Source of the DNA: Prauserella alba
Lineage (GTDB): Bacteria; Actinomycetota; Actinomycetes; Mycobacteriales; Pseudonocardiaceae
Direction of reading: 5' to 3'
Assembly: GCF_024171735.1 (NCBI RefSeq)
Contig: NZ_JAMTCH010000007.1
Coordinates: 272,293-336,292, forward strand
DNA length: 64,000 nt
Made by a program: the position numbers and the translations under genes. Position 1 is the first letter of the stretch; each line of letters begins with the position of its first letter. Positions 1-8,257 of this stretch are shown piece by piece. Under the pieces are notes generated by a model. That model was not told where the DNA came from, made no database searches, and saw only the letters and a program-made list of their open reading frames with translations.

Positions 1-94
1 CTCCGTACGGCCCCGGCTGTCCGGGTTGTCCGAACCCACCCGGAGGCTGCTGGGCATGACCGCCCGGCTGGCCGGGCTGTGGTGGATACGTCAT
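1..94 (-). CDS. Partial Pro/Gly/Gln-rich membrane protein, N-terminus only
   Basis: Only the first 31 codons lie in the window; the gene runs off the left edge. The visible peptide begins MTYPPQPGQ and is a run of Pro, Gly and Gln. The same opening occurs in the two complete proteins encoded further right (2376-3434 and 3573-4643), so this is almost certainly a further paralogue of that tandem family, with a disordered cytoplasmic tail before a membrane segment. The ATG is preceded by a GGTTCC context without a strong ribosome-binding site. Function unknown. Confidence 0.75.
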   Translation of the reverse strand, partial: MTYPPQPGQPGGHAQQPPGGFGQPGQPGPYG

Positions 95-127
95 GGAACC
101 CCCTCGTGCTGTGATCCCGCTATTGTT

Positions 128-1213
128 TCAGTCACCTGGTCGCTCTTGACTGCCTGGCGGGGTCAGCTCGGCGCCGCTCCGGGTCGGTGCGGCGCGCCAG
201 CCGTCGGGCAGCTCGATGCTGCGTGCCGGATCGGCGGTGGTGTCCTCCACCGACACGTTCGCCGCTTCGCGCCAGCGGAGGTCGATGTCGCCGGCGAATC
301 GTGCGTGGTGCAGATTCAGCTCGCCGAACGTCGCGTCGGTGAACCGGGCCGTGCCGTTGAACGCGGCCCCGGAGAACGAACAGTCCGCGGCGAACCGGGT
401 GCGGCGGAACGACGCCAGTGAGTTGAACGTCGCGTCGCCGAACGTCGCGGGCTGCTCGAAAACAGTGTCGTCACAGCGGAATCTGCCCTGTAGGCGTCCC
501 GTTCCGGTGCGGCCGCGGGTGAACCAGACCGGCCCGGTGAACACGCACTCGCTGAGGTTCGAATCGCTGTGCAGGTAGGCGTACCGCAGCACGACCGTGC
601 CCATGCGACGGCGCGAGAGGTCGAGGTACTCGACAGCGGCGCCGGTGAGGTCGAGATCGTAGGCCGGGCCTCGCGGATCGTCCGGTTCGGACAGTAGCTG
701 GTGTACCAGGCGCTGTGCCGTCAGCCGGACCTGGAGTTCACGCTCGGCCTCCTCCTGTTCTTCGCCCGTCGAACTGTCCGAATCGGACCACCTGGGGTGG
801 GAGTACGGCCTGCGAAGGTAGGCACACAGCACGTCGAGCACCGTCTGCGTGTAGTCCGTACGGGCTTTCGCGAGCCCGGCCAGTGCGTGCATCGCGCCGA
901 CCCGCACCTGGTCGGCTTCGTGGCCGAGCAGCTCGACCGACCGTGCGAACCGCTCGTCCGAGACCCGGTCACCTTCGAGCGCGTGCCGGGCCTCCTCGAC
1001 CCTGCGCCTGCGGTCGTTGAGCCACAGCGCGTACAGCGCGATGATCGCGCCGCCCGCGAGCCCTGCGGTACGCAGCGCGTCGCTGCGCGGCGTTCCGGGA
1101 TCGGCGACGAGCCACGCGCCGATGGCCAGCACCGCCGCGACGGCAAGCACGAGCGTTGCGGCCAGTGCGACGGAAGAGCGCTGCGGGGAGTCCGGTGACC
1201 ACAGGCGTTTCAC
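128..1213 (-). CDS. Membrane-anchored pentapeptide-repeat protein
   Basis: 361 aa from the chosen GTG; the frame stays open upstream to an ATG at 1351, but that extension is Arg/Cys-rich and looks non-coding. Two adjacent hydrophobic segments (about residues 13-35 and 48-64) are followed by a helical charged region. The C-terminal half carries Phe-centred pentapeptide-like repeats (FTGPVWF, FRCDDTVF, FGDATF, FSGAAF, FTDATF, HARFAGDI), which in this superfamily fold as a right-handed quadrilateral beta-helix. Proteins of this layout are common in actinomycetes and have no settled function. It lies in line with the membrane-protein genes on either side. Family call is firm, role unknown. Confidence 0.75.
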   Translation of the reverse strand: MKRLWSPDSPQRSSVALAATLVLAVAAVLAIGAWLVADPGTPRSDALRTAGLAGGAIIALYALWLNDRRRRVEEARHALEGDRVSDERFARSVELLGHEADQVRVGAMHALAGLAKARTDYTQTVLDVLCAYLRRPYSHPRWSDSDSSTGEEQEEAERELQVRLTAQRLVHQLLSEPDDPRGPAYDLDLTGAAVEYLDLSRRRMGTVVLRYAYLHSDSNLSECVFTGPVWFTRGRTGTGRLQGRFRCDDTVFEQPATFGDATFNSLASFRRTRFAADCSFSGAAFNGTARFTDATFGELNLHHARFAGDIDLRWREAANVSVEDTTADPARSIELPDGWRAAPTRSGAELTPPGSQERPGD

Positions 1214-1370
1214 GGCTCGTGACGGTAGTCGATCACATCCCTGCGTGGACGCCTGATCGCCCCTGGAACCCGTCACGCATTCGCCGTCGCCATGTCGACA
1301 CGGCTGCGTATCGACCCGGCAGTTCGTCGGTGCAGCCGCTTGTCGACACACGGCCAGTGCCGCCGCGCCG

Positions 1371-2150
1371 TCAACCCGTCGGGCGAGGGCTGCGCAGGTC
1401 GATGCCGGGCACGGTGAGCGACCGCCAGCACCACGATCCGCCGCGCCGGTCGAGGCCGACCTCGATGTCGACGTGGTCGCCGCTCATCGTGAGCCTGCCC
1501 GCCGCCGTGGCGGAATCGTCGTGCACGGCGATGCGCCCCGTCAGCTGCGCCCCCGTGGTCTGATGCGCCTGTTCGATCGCCGCCGCCACGGGGCGTTCCG
1601 CGTCCTCACAGGTCAGCGCCCGCAGTGCGGTCTTGTCCTGCCGCGTGAATCCGGTCACGATCCGCTGAGCGACGTCGCGGGCTCCTGCGCCCGCCGTACC
1701 TTCCGCGTCGCCGCCCGCGAGGAAGCCGGGTGCGACCCACGCCGTGAACGCGAACACGCCGACGAGCAGGGCCACGCCGCCCCCGGCGATCGCGGCGAGC
1801 CGCGTGGGGCGGCTGCCGCGCGGTGACGGGGCGAAGGCCGCCGGCCCGGTCCGATGCCGTTCCGGCTGCCACCCTTCCTGCCCGGGCCCGCCCGACCACT
1901 GTCCGCCCTGCTGCGGACTGCCCTGCGGACCGCCCTGCTGCCGGTGCTGCTGCGGCGTCCCGTGTCGGTCCGGCGTTCCGTGGCCGGGAATCGCACCGTG
2001 CGGCTGCCGGTGGCCCGGTGCCGCACCGGAGTGCCCCGGAGCGCCCGGTGGTGGGTGCTCGCGCCGGGCGTCGTGTCCGTACCCGGATTCGTGCGGCCCG
2101 GTTCCGTGCCCGTACGAACCGTCCGGGTACGACCCGGTGTTGTACGGCAT
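1371..2150 (-). CDS. Single-pass membrane protein with Gly/His/Gln-rich tail and one NTF2-like domain
   Basis: 259 aa starting at MPYNTGSYPDG, chosen because a GAGGGGG ribosome-binding site lies just upstream; the frame extends upstream without one. The first ~115 residues are low-complexity (Gly, His, Gln, Pro), then basic residues lead into one membrane helix (AIAGGGVALLVGVFAFTAWVAPG). The rest is a small extracytoplasmic domain with a paired-cysteine pattern (LTCEDA...SWCW) like DUF4878/NTF2-type modules. This is a divergent relative of the next two genes, which carry two such modules. Probably envelope-associated; no enzyme motif visible. Confidence 0.75.
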   Translation of the reverse strand: MPYNTGSYPDGSYGHGTGPHESGYGHDARREHPPPGAPGHSGAAPGHRQPHGAIPGHGTPDRHGTPQQHRQQGGPQGSPQQGGQWSGGPGQEGWQPERHRTGPAAFAPSPRGSRPTRLAAIAGGGVALLVGVFAFTAWVAPGFLAGGDAEGTAGAGARDVAQRIVTGFTRQDKTALRALTCEDAERPVAAAIEQAHQTTGAQLTGRIAVHDDSATAAGRLTMSGDHVDIEVGLDRRGGSWCWRSLTVPGIDLRSPRPTG

Positions 2151-2375
2151 CGCTCGCCCCCTCGTGTGATCGACCGCAGGATTGTGCCATGTCGCCACCG
2201 CGCCTCCGGCGTTCAGCCGCTGCCGAGCTTCCGGCCTTCCTGCCGCGTGCCGCCGGTCCCGCGCCTCCGGCGTTCCCGCGGCGACCGCGGGGTTCACACC
2301 ACGTGTGCCGGGGTGCAGAGCGGCCGGGCAGCGGGAACCGCACCCGCCACCCGGCCGCCTCGGCTCACCTGCCGG

Positions 2376-3434
2376 TCAGTTGTCGAGCACGAGCGCCATG
2401 TCGATACACCACGGCTCGGTTTCCTCGGTGTTGTTCAACGTGAGCCGCGAGCTGTCGCTGAGCTCTGCGCCGCCCACGGTGCCGGAGATTCCGACCGAGG
2501 CGAGGTAGTCGTTGCTCAGCCGCGCCTCACCCAACTCGATCTGCGTGGGGCCGTTGACGAGGTCTTCGAGGCCACCGCTCGTGAGGGCGTTCTCGCAGAA
2601 CATCGACTGGGCAGTCTGCTTGTCGCCGGAGTTGACGGCGCCGACGAACTTCTCGGCGTTGCCGCGCCACTCCTCACCGTCGCCGCCACCGTCCGGAGCC
2701 GGGTAGTCGTCGGCGGGCGACGGTTCCGGCTCCGCCATGTCGGTACTGGGACTCACGCCGCCGGGATCCATGCCGGAGACCTCGACGGACTGCCAGCACC
2801 ATGCGTCGCCGTCCTTCTCCAGCGTTGCGCTGGCAGGAACGTCCTGGCCCTCGATGTTGATCGTGGCTTCGGCCGTCGCGGTGTCGCCGTTGTCCTGCAC
2901 CTCGCCGAGCTCGGCGCTCTGGACGCTGCTCGCCCCGCGGATCACGTTGTCGACCATGGGATCGGCGTCGGAACAGGCGAGCTGTTGCAGGGCCTGGCTG
3001 TCCTGGTCGTTGAACCCCTGAACGATCTTCTCCGCCAGTGCCTGGGCGCCGGAGTCGCCCGAACCGGAACCGCCGCCTTGTTCGTCGTCGGCGAGGAGGA
3101 AGCCGGGTGCGACCCAGGCGAGGATGGCGAAGACGCCGAACAGCAGCACGACGGTGCCGAGTGCGATGCCGACGATCAGGCCGGTCTTCTTCTTGGGCGG
3201 CTCACCGCCGGGGCCGGGCGGGTACATGCCGTACTGGCCGGTCGGGTCGTATCCCGGATAGCCCTGCTGGCCCGGGTACCCCTGCTGCGGGTGGTAGCCC
3301 TGTTGACCCGGATAGCCCGCCCCCTGCTGCGGATATCCCTGCTGGCCAGGGTAGCCCGCCCCCTGCTGGCCGTAGCCGTGCTGCTCCCAGCCGCCCTGTT
3401 GGCCGCCCTGGCCTGGTTGCGGTGGATATGTCAT
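2376..3434 (-). CDS. Single-pass membrane protein, YPGQQG-repeat tail plus two NTF2-like domains
   Basis: 352 aa. The N-terminal ~80 residues consist of repeated YPGQQG-type units ending in PPKKKTG. One membrane helix follows (LIVGIALGTVVLLFGVFAIL), then two similar ~100-residue extracytoplasmic modules joined by a Pro/Asp-rich linker. Each module opens with a helix of the type NDQDSQALQQLACSDAD and ends in a conserved WCW or WCI strand, typical of DUF4878-like NTF2 folds. The start has an AAGGGG site upstream. It is nearly identical in architecture to the gene at 3573-4643, so the pair is a recent tandem duplication. Likely binds something at the cell surface; no ligand is inferable. Confidence 0.8.
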   Translation of the reverse strand: MTYPPQPGQGGQQGGWEQHGYGQQGAGYPGQQGYPQQGAGYPGQQGYHPQQGYPGQQGYPGYDPTGQYGMYPPGPGGEPPKKKTGLIVGIALGTVVLLFGVFAILAWVAPGFLLADDEQGGGSGSGDSGAQALAEKIVQGFNDQDSQALQQLACSDADPMVDNVIRGASSVQSAELGEVQDNGDTATAEATINIEGQDVPASATLEKDGDAWCWQSVEVSGMDPGGVSPSTDMAEPEPSPADDYPAPDGGGDGEEWRGNAEKFVGAVNSGDKQTAQSMFCENALTSGGLEDLVNGPTQIELGEARLSNDYLASVGISGTVGGAELSDSSRLTLNNTEETEPWCIDMALVLDN

Positions 3435-3572
3435 CGCTCGTCCCCTTCGCGCCGTAGCCGTCGCAGTGTCGCACGGCTACGGCGCAGGTGACGCGACTTT
3501 CCGGCTAATCCGGACGGGGAGAGCGAGTGCCCGCGGCGGTCCCGGGTCCGGGGCCGCCGCAGGCACCGGCGA

Positions 3573-4643
3573 TCACTCGTAGTAGGTGAAGCCGGAGTCG
3601 ACGCACCATCCGGTCTCGTCGAAGTTCTCGATGCTCACGTTGGTGTCATCGGTCAGCCGCTCACCACCGACGGTCCCTGTCAGGTAGACGTAGGCGTAGT
3701 ACGTGCCGCTGTCGTCGACCTTGGCCTCCTGGACCTGGGTCGGGCCGTCGATCAGTTCCTGCAGGCCGTTCCCGGTGTCGGCATCGCTGCAGAGCACGGA
3801 CTTCGCCGCTTGCTTGTCACCGGAGTTGATGGCGCTGATGAACTTGTCCATGTTGGTGCGCCATTCACCGCTGCCGGTCTCGTCGGTGCTGCCGCTGTCG
3901 GAGTCCGGGACGCTCGCGCTGCTCGACTCGGCCGGGTCGGGCATCTCGGCGCTCATGTCGCCCGGGTTCATGCCGCCCATGTCACCGGGGTCCAGGCCCG
4001 AGACCTCGACCGCTTGCCAGCACCAGGACTCGCCGTCCTTCTTCAGGTTCGCGCTGACGGGGACGGACTGGCCTTCGATGGTGACGGTCCCGTCGGCCGT
4101 CGCGCTGTTGCCGTTCTCCTTGACGTCGCCGAGTTCGGCACTCTGCACATAGGTCGCGGACTGAATGACGCCCTGGACCATGGGATCGGCGCCCGAACAG
4201 GCGAGCTGTTGCAGCGCCTGGCTGTCCTGGTCGTTGAAGCCCTGCATGATCTTCTCGGCGAGGGCCTGGGCGCCGGAGCCGTCCGAACCGGAACCGCTGC
4301 CTTGTTCGTCGTCGGCGAGGAGGAAGCCGGGGGCGACCCAGGCGAGGATGGCGAAGACGCCGAACAGCAGCACGACGGTGCCGAGTGCGATGCCGACGAT
4401 CAGGCCGGTCTTCTTCTTGGGCGGTTCACCGCCAGGGCCGCCGACGCCGTACTGGCCGGTCGGGTCGTATCCCGGATACCCCTGCTGACCCGGATACCCC
4501 TGCTGCCCCGGGTAGGGCTGCTGCCCCGGATATCCCTGCTGACCGGGAAAGCCCTGCTGGCCCGGATACCCCTGCTGGCCGTGGCCCTGCTGTTCCCAGC
4601 CGCCTTGGCCATAGCCCTGTCCTGGTTGTGGTGGATACGTCAC
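3573..4643 (-). CDS. Tandem paralogue: single-pass membrane protein with YPGQQG-repeat tail
   Basis: 356 aa, GTG start directly after an AGGAGG site. The plan matches the neighbour at 2376-3434: a tail of YPGQQG repeats, a PPKKKTG stop, an identical membrane helix, then two NTF2-like modules with Cys-containing helix and WCW/WCV strands. Identity is highest across the tail and the helix, while the second module has diverged, as expected if the duplicates have specialised. The gene lies 169 bp from the lysozyme gene on the same strand. Function unknown; a role at the cell envelope is inferred from topology only. Confidence 0.8.
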   Translation of the reverse strand: MTYPPQPGQGYGQGGWEQQGHGQQGYPGQQGFPGQQGYPGQQPYPGQQGYPGQQGYPGYDPTGQYGVGGPGGEPPKKKTGLIVGIALGTVVLLFGVFAILAWVAPGFLLADDEQGSGSGSDGSGAQALAEKIMQGFNDQDSQALQQLACSGADPMVQGVIQSATYVQSAELGDVKENGNSATADGTVTIEGQSVPVSANLKKDGESWCWQAVEVSGLDPGDMGGMNPGDMSAEMPDPAESSSASVPDSDSGSTDETGSGEWRTNMDKFISAINSGDKQAAKSVLCSDADTGNGLQELIDGPTQVQEAKVDDSGTYYAYVYLTGTVGGERLTDDTNVSIENFDETGWCVDSGFTYYE

Positions 4644-4812
4644 CGGGGCCTCCTGCTTGCGTTACGACCGCGCGGATTCTGCCACGTGGCGGTGGCACCC
4701 CGGTGGTTCCGTGGTGGTTCACCCGGTGGTTTCGTCCGGCTTGCCGCGCGAACAGGCCTGGCGGCGGGTGGTGTGGACCACGCCGACGCCGGGCCTGCGG
4801 TGGCGGACCGGA

Positions 4813-5691
4813 TCAGCCGTTGGCGAGCGCCTGCAACCTGTCGTAGGCGCCGTTGAACGAGTTCTGGTCGAGCGGACTGGAGGTGTACTGCCAGATGGTG
4901 TGGTAACCCCAGCCGTTCGGCAGCGGGCCCACCGAGTCGGCGTACCGTGCCACCCACAGCGGGACGGTGTCACCGAACGACTGTGCCGAGCCGACGCACA
5001 TGTTCCACCAGCTCGTCGACGTGTAGATCACGGGCCAGCGGCCGGTGCGCGAGTGGTAGGTGTCGTGGAAATCGCGGACCCACGACGCCATCTGTGCCTG
5101 GTTGAGGCCGTAGCACGGATCGTCGCCGTAGGGGTTGTACTCCATGTCCAGCGCGCCCGGCAGGGTCTTGCCGTCGCCGGACCAGCCGCCTCCGTTGTCC
5201 ACGAAGTAATTCGCCTGTTCCCGTCCGGAGGACGAGCTCGGCACCGCGAAGTGGTAGGCACCGCGGATCATGCCGACGTTGTACGAACCGTTGTACTGCT
5301 GGGCGAAATACGGGTTCTCGTAACTCGTGGCTTCGGTCGCCTTGACGTATGCGAACCGTTTGCCCTCGCCCCACCAGTGATCCCAGTCGACGTTGCCCTG
5401 GTAGCTGGCGACGTCGATGCCGGCCACGGTGGCCTGCGCCTTCATCCCGTCCGCGCCGACGCCTTGTGGTTGCGTCGCCCGCGCCTTCGTGGCGGGCGAC
5501 GAGTTGTCGCCCTCGACCCTGGCGATCTGCGACCCCATCGCGTGATTTCCGATTTCGAACGCATCCGTCTCGCCGGTGCTCGACGGTGCTGCGCCTGCCG
5601 GTGTCGTGAGCGCGCCGAGCAGGAGCGCGCCGACCGACCCGGCCACCACGGCGGTACGCATCCGCCGCCGGATTCTTCGTGCAGTGGACAT
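4813..5691 (-). CDS. Secreted GH25 lysozyme (N,O-diacetylmuramidase type)
   Basis: 292 aa. Residues 1-35 are a signal peptide with an Arg-rich start and a hydrophobic core ending AGA-AP. The catalytic domain begins near residue 88 with GIDVASYQG (Asp93) and carries the DxE pair of family GH25 in LDMEYNP (Asp182, Glu184), plus late motifs WVARYAD and IWQYTSS. Family GH25 enzymes cleave the MurNAc-GlcNAc bond of peptidoglycan, like Streptomyces cellosyl and mutanolysin. No separate wall-binding domain is present. AAGGGA precedes the ATG. A role in wall turnover or lysis of competitors is inferred from the family. Confidence 0.93.
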   Translation of the reverse strand: MSTARRIRRRMRTAVVAGSVGALLLGALTTPAGAAPSSTGETDAFEIGNHAMGSQIARVEGDNSSPATKARATQPQGVGADGMKAQATVAGIDVASYQGNVDWDHWWGEGKRFAYVKATEATSYENPYFAQQYNGSYNVGMIRGAYHFAVPSSSSGREQANYFVDNGGGWSGDGKTLPGALDMEYNPYGDDPCYGLNQAQMASWVRDFHDTYHSRTGRWPVIYTSTSWWNMCVGSAQSFGDTVPLWVARYADSVGPLPNGWGYHTIWQYTSSPLDQNSFNGAYDRLQALANG

Positions 5692-6027
5692 GCGACGTAT
5701 CCCTTCACAATGTGCCCTCGCGATGAACGGCTTACAGCAGGTGGCCGTTCGGGCGTTGATTGTTATAGGAGGTCGCGAACTTTGTCACTAGTTGGCGTGA
5801 AAACTCCGCTACGAGTGGGTGATGTACATCCGGAATTGCCACCGGAACGGCACCGGGACCCACTCGCGGTATCAGTAGCGCTATTCGGGTGATGTTCTCC
5901 GGCGGGAAATACGCTCGTCGTGATTCGTTCGAGTGACGACCGCTTTTCCGTTCGGGGCGACGGGTGTAAAAGAACGCCGGGGCGGTTTCCACCGGCAATC
6001 ACCGTCTCGCGGCTCACCGCCGGGGCG
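5692..6027. other. Intergenic region upstream of the lysozyme gene
   Basis: This 336-bp stretch is less GC-rich than its surroundings. Apart from the promoter noted at 5760-5788 no convincing gene is seen. An 88-codon minus-strand frame (5732-5998) is open but lacks a ribosome-binding site and normal codon use. Lysozyme-type genes in actinobacteria can be preceded by a cyclic di-AMP (ydaO) riboswitch, but no matching conserved blocks were recognised here. Confidence 0.4.
5760..5788 (-). promoter_or_regulatory. Candidate sigma-70-type promoter for the lysozyme gene
   Basis: On the minus strand a GTGACA hexamer (5783-5788) and a TAACAA(T) hexamer (5760-5765) are separated by 17 bp. They lie about 70 bp before the lysozyme start in a locally AT-richer stretch. 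The spacing and both hexamers fit an actinobacterial housekeeping promoter; no experiment supports it. Confidence 0.4.
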
Positions 6028-6645
6028 TCACTGCTGCTGAGCGAGTGCGTGCCGCAGATGGTGCGCCGGAACCACGGCCGTGACGAGGTCGTGCGGGTTG
6101 ATCGCCAGCGGGTGCTCGCCCAGCAGGTCGACGATGTCGCGGCCGAGCACCGCGCGCGCATGCGGCCACTCCGCGGGCACCAGCGACTTCTGCGTGTACG
6201 CCGGCACCAGGATGCGGCCGTCGGCGTTGTGGAACCCGATCACGGTGCGCTGCACGGGCGAGAGTGCGTACACGAACAACGTCGCGTCCAGGATCACCGC
6301 AGGCAGATCCTCGGCAGGGCGGTGCTTGGTGTGCACCAGTTGCAGCAGCCGTTCCAGATCGGACGCCGGTTCCGGGTAGCCGAGCGCCTTCGGGGAGGGC
6401 CGGTACCGGTCGTTGGGGTGGAAGTCCTCCACGATCTCGCCTTCGTTGTTCACCGGATAAGCACCGACGACCGCCCAGGAGGGAACGCGTCCCGCCGGGT
6501 CGAACGCCTCGTCGATCACGTACAGCCAGCTGTTCGGGTTCGCTCTCGCGTTGGCCCGCATCTCCTTGGTGATCTTGGGATTGCGGCCCGGCCGGTGCTG
6601 GGGCTCTCCCGGTACCAGCCGGTTCGCGTCGTCCCGCTGCTCCAT
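6028..6645 (-). CDS. Type VII secretion system-associated protein
   Basis: 205 aa from the ATG at MEQRDDANRLV, chosen for the GGAGAG site just before it. The central block WAVVGAYPVNNEGEIVEDF followed by NDRYRPSPKALGYPEP matches the short family annotated as type VII secretion-associated proteins in Streptomyces and relatives. The C-terminal part (LVPAYTQKSLVPAEWP...INPHDLVTAVVP) resembles an SseB-like fold. No signal peptide or membrane segment is present, so it is probably cytoplasmic. No ESX structural genes lie in this window, so the association is by family only. Confidence 0.6.
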   Translation of the reverse strand: MEQRDDANRLVPGEPQHRPGRNPKITKEMRANARANPNSWLYVIDEAFDPAGRVPSWAVVGAYPVNNEGEIVEDFHPNDRYRPSPKALGYPEPASDLERLLQLVHTKHRPAEDLPAVILDATLFVYALSPVQRTVIGFHNADGRILVPAYTQKSLVPAEWPHARAVLGRDIVDLLGEHPLAINPHDLVTAVVPAHHLRHALAQQQ

Positions 6646-6772
6646 GTAGCTCTCCACGTTCACTGCCGTGCCGCCGGCATGTCCGCCGCCTGCATGACCG
6701 CACCGCGGCACTCCTCACGGCATCCGAGTGGAGCGGCCGCGGACCGGTCGACGCCCACTCTAGTGTGGACAC

Positions 6773-7156
6773 ATGCCCACATCGCGCTCGGTCGATCCCG
6801 AAGAGTTACGAGAGGCTGTCCGGAGCGTGACCGCGTGGCTGGACGGCACTGCTCCGGCCGAGCCGGACCGCAAGCAACTGGCCTCGGCCGTTCGGTTGAG
6901 CCTGCGCACCCTCGCGGCGGTCGCCCCGGGACGCAGTGTCGAGGTGCGCGTGCCGCCGTTCGGTGCCGTCCAGTGCGTCGACGGTCCGCGGCACACCCGT
7001 GGCACGCCCCCGAACGTGGTCGAGACCGATCCACGCACCTGGCTCGAACTCGCGACGGGCAGGCTGCAGTGGACGGACGCGGTCGCCCGCGGCCGGGTCG
7101 CCGCATCGGGAGCCCGTGCCGACGTCTCGCACTGGCTGCCCATCGTCCGGGTGTGA
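6773..7156 (+). CDS. SCP-like (sterol carrier) family protein, Rv0807-type
   Basis: 127 aa. The sequence contains LSLRTLAAVAPGRSVEVRVPPFGAVQC and ends DVSHWLPIVRV, the pattern of the small bacterial SCP-ortholog family represented by M. tuberculosis Rv0807. In mycobacteria that gene sits directly upstream of purF and purM. Here the same order holds, but about 3.4 kb of other genes (methyltransferase, XRE/DUF397 unit) separate it from purF. It converges with the methyltransferase gene, leaving only 25 bp between stops. Lipid carriage is suggested by the fold name; the actual ligand is unknown. Confidence 0.78.
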   Translation: MPTSRSVDPEELREAVRSVTAWLDGTAPAEPDRKQLASAVRLSLRTLAAVAPGRSVEVRVPPFGAVQCVDGPRHTRGTPPNVVETDPRTWLELATGRLQWTDAVARGRVAASGARADVSHWLPIVRV

Positions 7157-7181
7157 CCAGGGGCCGGCACGGCTCGCCGGG

Positions 7182-8018
7182 TCACGGCTTGCGGGCGACG
7201 CCTCCCGCGATGCAGTGCTGGGCCTCGTTGAGCGGCGTCAACCGCGGACCGTCCTGCCACCAGTCGGCGAGCCGGATGACACCGGGCTCGACGAGTTCGA
7301 GGTCGCCGAACAGCGAGCGGATCTCATCCAGGGTGCGGAACGAGCCCGAACCCATGGGGCTGTGGCGGAACTTGTCCTCCGCGCGCCGGGCCATCGGCGT
7401 GTGCTCGTTCTCGGGGTCGAGGAAGTGGCTGATCGAGACGAACGAGCCGGACGGCAGCCGCTCGTAGTAGCGGCGCATGATCTCGGCAGGCTTGTCCGCA
7501 GGCCCCTCGTAGTGGTGCAGCGTGCCGATGTGCAGCAGCGCGATCGGCTGTGTGAAGTCGAGATGCTCCCGCACCACGGCGTTGTCGAGCACCGCGTCGG
7601 GCTCGAAGATGTCGGCGTCGATCAGTGCCGTGTGGTCGTTCTCCTCGAGCAGCGCCCGGCCGTGTGCTGCGACGACGGGGTCGTTGTCGACGTAGATGAC
7701 CTCGGCCTCCGGCCTGATGCGCTGGACGACCTGATGGGTGTTCTCCGCGGTGGGCAGGCCGGAGCCGCAGTCGAGAAACTGCATGATGCCGGTCTGCTGC
7801 GCGATGAAACGCACCGAGCGGATCAGGAAGTCGCGGTTCTCGATGGCGAGGTGTTCGGCGTACGGGGCCTCGGTGAGGACGCCGTCGCGGACCTCCCGGT
7901 CGATCTCGTAGTTGTCCTTGCCGCCGAGGAAGGCGTCATAAACGCGCGCGATACTCGCTCGCGTGGGATCCACGCCGACGGGCACGCGTTCGGTCTGTGG
8001 GACTGGGCCGGTGGACAC
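7182..8018 (-). CDS. SAM-dependent methyltransferase, DUF574 (PF04672) family
   Basis: 278 aa from the GTG at VSTGPVPQTERV; an upstream ATG in frame at 8108 adds a basic, non-conserved leader. The N-terminal block VGVDPTRASIARVYDAFLGGKDNYEIDREV is the family hallmark. Other motifs are the SAM-binding FLDCGSGLPTAEN, IYVDNDPVV and IALLHIGTLHHY. These proteins are numerous in actinomycetes; structures show a Rossmann methyltransferase but substrates are mostly unknown. It is divergent from the XRE regulator at 8258, a pairing frequently seen in this lineage. Confidence 0.88.
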   Translation of the reverse strand: MSTGPVPQTERVPVGVDPTRASIARVYDAFLGGKDNYEIDREVRDGVLTEAPYAEHLAIENRDFLIRSVRFIAQQTGIMQFLDCGSGLPTAENTHQVVQRIRPEAEVIYVDNDPVVAAHGRALLEENDHTALIDADIFEPDAVLDNAVVREHLDFTQPIALLHIGTLHHYEGPADKPAEIMRRYYERLPSGSFVSISHFLDPENEHTPMARRAEDKFRHSPMGSGSFRTLDEIRSLFGDLELVEPGVIRLADWWQDGPRLTPLNEAQHCIAGGVARKP

Positions 8019-8257
8019 GTGAGGGAAACCTCGCCTTCGACTGGGTACGTCACGTCGGGGACGTGGAGCGCACACAGGGTAGTCGGACAGACGTGCGAGA
8101 GTAAACATCGACCTGGCCGCCGCCGGACTTGATAGCCCGGCCGGGGGCGCCTACGTTGAATGTCCGGCTGAATCTGCTGCGTTACGATGATCGTTCCAGC
8201 TGGCGACAGGCACGTGTGGGTTACCGAGTCGTGGATGAAAGGGATGGAACGGCCGAT

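Noticed and set aside
1854..3491. A 545-codon plus-strand frame opposite the tandem membrane protein genes
   Set aside because: It shows repeated low-complexity Leu/Arg/Val stretches produced by reading the YPGQQG repeats backwards. Both genes under it have ribosome-binding sites and membrane helices in the expected place.
5732..5998. An 88-codon gene or cyclic di-AMP riboswitch upstream of the lysozyme gene
   Set aside because: The frame has no ribosome-binding site or family features. The conserved blocks of the ydaO riboswitch could not be found.
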